Translations under genes and position numbers: made by a program
Notes under the pieces: generated by a model
Told to the model about the DNA's origin: nothing
Database searches by the model: none
Seen by the model: the letters and a program-made list of their open reading frames with translations, nothing else
DNA from: an uncultured Flammeovirgaceae bacterium
GTDB lineage: Bacteria; Bacteroidota; Bacteroidia; Cytophagales; Cyclobacteriaceae
Direction of reading: 5' to 3'
DNA length: 10,331 nucleotides
Assembly (NCBI GenBank): GCA_946480685.1
Contig: CAMLLI010000072.1
Coordinates: 1-10,331, forward strand
In this document: piece by piece, positions 6,865 through 10,331 of the stretch
How positions within the stretch are numbered: position 1 is the first letter of the stretch
How the letters are laid out: each line of letters begins with the position of its first letter

Positions 6865-8310
6865 TCAGAATGTCAACGGCCGTACACCGGCAGACCAATA
6901 TAGCACCGACTTCTGCTTTTCATACTCCGCTATAGTCTTGATAAGTTTCGATTGTGCATTGAAAAGCTTTTCCTGCTGAACGTTGATCTTGAATAAATCG
7001 CTCTCGCCATTTTCGAGGTTGAGCAGTTCCGCATTCATCAACCGGTTATAGTTGTCAACCATGGAACGTTGCTGTTGAAGGATGACTCCGTTGTTGAGCA
7101 GTTGATTATAGGCTGCCTGAATATCATTCATGATCTGCCTTCGCGTTATATCGCGATCGTACGTTGTGTTTGTGATCTTTAATCTTGTCTGTGCAACCTT
7201 CGCTCTTTCTTTTCTCAGAAATATAGGTATAGAGAAGTCGATGCCGAGTTTATAGTTATCGTCCAGCACAAACGAGTTGCTGGTGCCCTCGGGAGTAAAA
7301 GGCTGATTCAGCATATAGTATGAAACATTGACGCGTGGTTTCATATACTCCGATGCCAGTCTTCTGTCAAGTTCCAGTTGCTGGATCTTCAGATTGAGCT
7401 TGCGTAACTCCGGGTGATTTACTTTTGCTTCACCCATCAGTTCTTCCAGTATATTCTGCGAAAGTACAATGGACGATGAAGGAACAACCGGTGCGTGTTG
7501 CAATGACAGGTCTACCGGGTTCATCGTACTGTCCCATAAGTAAGTTGATACTTTAATCGTGCTGTTTCTCAGCGTCAGCAGTGCTTCCTGCATATTTACC
7601 TGTCGCTCCAGCAACGTGATGTTGGCCTGCACCGTATCCATCGTAGCCAGCTCGCCACCTTCAAAGTTCATTTTTACTCTCCGGAATATTTCTTCCGCAA
7701 TAGCCGTTGTACGTATAGCAAGACGATAGTTATAGTAACTGTAGTACCATTGCCAGTAATCTTTTGCTGCTTCCAGTAGCAATTTGTTGATAAGCTTTAC
7801 CTGTTCGGCTTCCATCATCTCGCTGAACAACTGCGCTTGCTTGAGTGCCGTTCTACGTTCGTCCGTCAGCAACCCTTGTCCTAAGGGCAACGATATACCG
7901 GCATAGAGTTGCTGGTAATTATACTCGCCGGATATATAGTGCTCCGGGTTCAGCCGGTCTCCGGTATTTCGCTCGATACCAAGGGTGGGCGTTATCGGAC
8001 TGGCTGTCGGGAACTTTATACCTCCGTTGAACAGGCGATAGTATTCCGTATTGTTATAGTGCTTCAGCAGGAATTCGCTTTCAATCTTCGGATCAAAATT
8101 ACCCCGCGCCAAACGTATTTCCTGTCTGGCAACATCCGAGAGTAAATTGGTTTGCTTTACTACCGGATGGTATCGTGTTACCAATTGATAAAAGTTTTCA
8201 AGTGTAACGGGTTTGGCAGTGTCCGGCAATACAAAGATGGAATCATTTCCGTGTTGTGCCCGGAGGTTGCCATATATACTCAACAACAGGATCAGCAGTA
8301 CTTTCTTCAT
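6865..8310 (-). CDS. TolC-family outer-membrane efflux protein
   Basis: This 481-residue protein is the predicted outer-membrane channel of a tripartite exporter. It begins with a signal peptide, MKKVLLILLLSIYGNLRA, cleaved before Gln19. The mature part has the two-repeat outer-membrane efflux layout: long amphipathic helices (for example the run after LLTDERR and the 'VKLINKLLLEAAKDYWQWYY' stretch) separated by strand segments. The second repeat carries the typical turn PIFLRKERAKVAQT before the last helices. Length is normal for the family. It is the last gene of the operon, starting 20 bases after the HlyD-type adaptor gene. This order (ATPase, adaptor, channel) argues for a dedicated export pump rather than a general efflux partner. 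No substrate gene is adjacent downstream. The family assignment is firm; the transported molecule is unknown. Confidence 0.9.
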   Translation of the reverse strand: MKKVLLILLLSIYGNLRAQHGNDSIFVLPDTAKPVTLENFYQLVTRYHPVVKQTNLLSDVARQEIRLARGNFDPKIESEFLLKHYNNTEYYRLFNGGIKFPTASPITPTLGIERNTGDRLNPEHYISGEYNYQQLYAGISLPLGQGLLTDERRTALKQAQLFSEMMEAEQVKLINKLLLEAAKDYWQWYYSYYNYRLAIRTTAIAEEIFRRVKMNFEGGELATMDTVQANITLLERQVNMQEALLTLRNSTIKVSTYLWDSTMNPVDLSLQHAPVVPSSSIVLSQNILEELMGEAKVNHPELRKLNLKIQQLELDRRLASEYMKPRVNVSYYMLNQPFTPEGTSNSFVLDDNYKLGIDFSIPIFLRKERAKVAQTRLKITNTTYDRDITRRQIMNDIQAAYNQLLNNGVILQQQRSMVDNYNRLMNAELLNLENGESDLFKINVQQEKLFNAQSKLIKTIAEYEKQKSVLYWSAGVRPLTF

Positions 8311-8330
8311 AGCGTGTAGGTATACCGTTG

Positions 8331-9629
8331 TTAACTGTTCTTTCCGTCTGTATCTTTCTTCTCGCCTTTGGAAGGAAGCGCATCCTGCAGCGGTGCTTTA
8401 TACAGGCTGGGAGGGAAGCCGTTGAGCTGACGCCAGATCTCATACCACACCGGTACATTTTCAAGCATTACCCATCCGCGCGTTCCCGATCCGACACGCA
8501 ATTGCTGTGGCCACGGTTCTTCACCCGTGTCGGGTATAACCAGTATTCTGAACTCGCCCGGCTGTGAGCTTACATAATCAATTACTTCCACCGTTCCGCC
8601 AAAACTTCCTACCGAAACACTTGGCCATCCTGAAAATTGCAGCGCAGGCCATCCGTCAAACTCAACACGTACTTTCCGTCCTTTACTGATCAGCGGCATG
8701 TCCATCGCCTTTACATACATTTCTACCGCGAGGTCTGTTACTTCAGGCATCACGGTGCAAACAGCATCGCCTTCTTTAATCGTTTCTCCTATACCGGCTT
8801 TCATAGCGCGCACAATGTAACCGTCCTGCGGAGCTGTGATCTGATACTGACTGCTTCGTATCTGTGTGTTGGTATATTCATTGGTAAGTTTTGATATATC
8901 ACCTTGCGACTCGAATACTTCACCCTGTGTAGCACTCAGATCTGATTCGGACTTGCTGATCTTTTCCTGGTATTCGGCACGAAGGCGCGCGATCTCCAGT
9001 GTCGCATTCTGAAAATCGGCTTCGCTGCCCTGGTACTTATACTCGATCTCCTGAAATTTAGTGAGCGGTATATTTCCGGCTTCGTATAATTTTTTGTTAC
9101 GCTGATATTGGTTCTTTGCGTTTTGCAGTTTTACACGTTCAGCTTCGAGCTTGGCAGTGGCCTGTTCAATCTTGTTCTGCATACCGGTTTTCAGCGCGGT
9201 GATCTGTCGTTGCAATGCCTGCGCTTTTTCAGTTTTGGATGCAAGACTACTTTTCTTCGCGGCAAGCTGTTCCTGTAAGCGCGGCAGTAACTGCGGATCG
9301 AAATACTTCTCTTTTACTTCGCGTATCGTTACAATCGTATCGCCTTTTTTTACAAGCTCTCCTTCACGCACGTGCCATGTTTGTATTTGTCCTGCAATAA
9401 CAGCCTGCACGGTCTGCGGACGATTCGCGGGATTCAACGCGGTAACTTTTCCGGTGCCCCGTATATTCTGTTGCCAGGGCAGAAAGAGGAAGACTATAAA
9501 TATAGCACCCAGTGCCATCAGCCATTTAGCGATCAGTATACCGGCTGCCGGACGTTTCAGTGCACGCAGGGAGTATAGATTTTCTTCCTTTACCATTTTG
9601 TCAATTCGATGTGTTGATAGTCGCAGCAT
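8331..9629 (-). CDS. HlyD-family periplasmic adaptor (membrane fusion protein)
   Basis: This 432-residue adaptor should link the inner-membrane ABC protein to the TolC channel. The ATG at 9629 is chosen: it lies four bases after the ATPase stop and gives MLRLSTHRID, whereas the longer frame starts with TTG inside the ATPase gene. Domains in order: a cytoplasmic tail, one membrane helix at about 33-51 (ending FLFLPWQQNIRG), a first lipoyl half with AGQIQTWHVREGELVKKGD (79-97), a long coiled-coil hairpin at about 105-258, a second lipoyl half (ITAPQDGYIVRAM, 264-276) and a beta-barrel (about 297-390). The C-terminus has the segments FDGWPALQFSGWP and PVWYEIWRQLNGFPP, which I associate with a Bacteroidota adaptor subfamily. 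The long hairpin resembles type I secretion adaptors. The tail after residue 408 is short, polar and probably disordered. The tight spacing on both sides shows one operon. Confidence 0.93.
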   Translation of the reverse strand: MLRLSTHRIDKMVKEENLYSLRALKRPAAGILIAKWLMALGAIFIVFLFLPWQQNIRGTGKVTALNPANRPQTVQAVIAGQIQTWHVREGELVKKGDTIVTIREVKEKYFDPQLLPRLQEQLAAKKSSLASKTEKAQALQRQITALKTGMQNKIEQATAKLEAERVKLQNAKNQYQRNKKLYEAGNIPLTKFQEIEYKYQGSEADFQNATLEIARLRAEYQEKISKSESDLSATQGEVFESQGDISKLTNEYTNTQIRSSQYQITAPQDGYIVRAMKAGIGETIKEGDAVCTVMPEVTDLAVEMYVKAMDMPLISKGRKVRVEFDGWPALQFSGWPSVSVGSFGGTVEVIDYVSSQPGEFRILVIPDTGEEPWPQQLRVGSGTRGWVMLENVPVWYEIWRQLNGFPPSLYKAPLQDALPSKGEKKDTDGKNS

Positions 9630-9633
9630 ACTT

Positions 9634-10331
9634 TTAATCAATATAGTTATTGATCGTACCTTTTTTCAGAAGTTCATCAAAGTGACCTTCGTCAGAAATT
9701 TGTCCGTTGTTAAGCAGTATAACGCGGTCGCACGCAGCCATGATCAACGGATCATTGGACACAGCGATCAACGTATACCGGCTTTCATTGTTGATCACCG
9801 ATTGCAGCAGATCCAGTTTCTCCTGACGCTTAAGCCCCGAGAAGAAATCATTGAGAATGATGAGTGCCGGTTTTTTCGCGAGACATCGTGCCAGTATAAG
9901 TTTGTGAATGAACGAACTTGAGAATCCTTTTCCTCCGCTCACAATGTGTGTATTCAATCCTTCCGGCAACCGGTTTATCTCATCTTCCAGTTTTACTTTG
10001 CGTATAGCATTGATTGCATCTTCCACGGTTCGCGTAGCACTGCCCAGTGTAATATTTTCGAGTATACTTCCGTCAAATATATCTTCAGGCGAAATGTTCT
10101 TGGCCATGCTGTCGCGCAGGTGGCGGATGTCCAGATCTCGCAGGGAGTAATTGTTGATCGTAATGATACCTTCGTAATCTGTATGTATACCTGCGATGAG
10201 GTTGGTAAGCGTTGTCTTGCCGGCATTGCCAGGTCCTGCTATACAAAGCCGTTCCCCGGAGTTGACACGAAGATCTATACCGTTCAATACATGTTCAGGT
10301 TTTTCAGGATAGCGGTAGCGCAGTTGTTTCA
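9634..10331 (-). CDS. ABC transporter nucleotide-binding domain with degenerate catalytic motifs (5' end outside window)
   Basis: The 231 visible codons form an ABC ATPase domain and run off the right edge; no true start is seen, since 10287 is a TTG Leu codon inside the domain. An aromatic A-loop candidate lies in LRYRYPEKP. Numbering from Leu1 at 10287, Walker A is intact (GPGNAGKTT, Lys24). Aligned to exporter ATPases, other motifs are changed: the Q-loop reads NISPEDIF with Pro where Gln is expected, and the signature LSGGQ reads FSSSF (122-126). Walker B hhhhDE reads IILND (Asn146, Asp147), the D-loop SALD reads SGLK, and the H-loop His is Asn178 in VSNDP. The DGSILENI segment resembles exporter-type (MsbA/HlyB-like) domains, so a fused membrane domain may lie beyond the edge. 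The gene ends four bases before the HlyD adaptor. It may bind ATP but hydrolyse poorly, or work with an active partner. The frame is open and the protein well formed, so it is not a pseudogene by sequence. Confidence 0.88.
   Translation of the reverse strand, partial: KQLRYRYPEKPEHVLNGIDLRVNSGERLCIAGPGNAGKTTLTNLIAGIHTDYEGIITINNYSLRDLDIRHLRDSMAKNISPEDIFDGSILENITLGSATRTVEDAINAIRKVKLEDEINRLPEGLNTHIVSGGKGFSSSFIHKLILARCLAKKPALIILNDFFSGLKRQEKLDLLQSVINNESRYTLIAVSNDPLIMAACDRVILLNNGQISDEGHFDELLKKGTINNYID

Noticed and set aside
9634..9636. Possible pseudogene status of the ABC protein because of the missing catalytic residues.
   Set aside because: The frame is uninterrupted, hydrophobic core strands are preserved, and spacing with the adaptor gene is tight, so divergence with retention fits better than decay.
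9151..9921. Long + strand open frame (256 codons) opposite the HlyD and ATPase genes.
   Set aside because: It is the antisense shadow of two well-recognised genes, is Cys/Ser/Phe-rich without domains, and has no start context.
10285..10287. Possible start codon of the ABC protein at TTG.
   Set aside because: The frame continues upstream to the window edge with typical NBD sequence (LRYRYPEKPEHV), so the start lies outside.

Overview
The window looks like a stretch of a Bacteroidota chromosome, probably from a Cytophagia- or Chitinophagia-like soil or freshwater bacterium. Four things support this: a SusD/RagB-type C-terminus at the left edge, a near-perfect Bacteroidota -7 promoter element (TAnnTTTG), a histidine kinase with the SHDMKEPLRKI phosphoacceptor box familiar from this phylum, and a TolC/HlyD/ABC export cassette of a type common there. 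I cannot resolve the genus. No tRNA, rRNA, CRISPR array, insertion sequence or phage gene was found.

Layout. (1) Positions 1-1177, + strand: the end of a SusD-like nutrient-binding lipoprotein gene, then a secreted endonuclease/exonuclease/phosphatase-family enzyme, closed by a textbook intrinsic terminator. This is the tail of a polysaccharide/nutrient-utilisation type locus. (2) Positions 1205-4755, - strand: a tandem universal stress protein gene, a 353-base gap, then an orphan soluble histidine kinase with four PAS domains. (3) Positions 4756-5117: a divergent control region with a Bacteroidota -7 element for the esterase and an FNR-like dyad upstream of the stress protein. (4) Positions 5118-6831, + strand: a secreted type-B carboxylesterase with its own promoter and terminator. 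(5) Positions 6865 to the right edge, - strand: a tightly packed ABC NBD - HlyD adaptor - TolC operon, entering from outside the window.

How the genes work together. The left locus handles nutrient capture and extracellular hydrolysis. The kinase and stress protein suggest redox, energy or stress sensing, but no response regulator is present. The right operon encodes three parts of a tripartite exporter (energiser, periplasmic adaptor, outer-membrane channel); its substrate is not visible.

Most worth a second look: the ABC nucleotide-binding domain keeps Walker A but has replaced nearly every other catalytic residue (signature FSSSF for LSGGQ, N-D for Walker B D-E, Asn for the H-loop His). 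The window also shows a strong context rule in isoleucine codons: ATA is used almost only after a codon ending in T, which enriches TATA and GTATAC words throughout.
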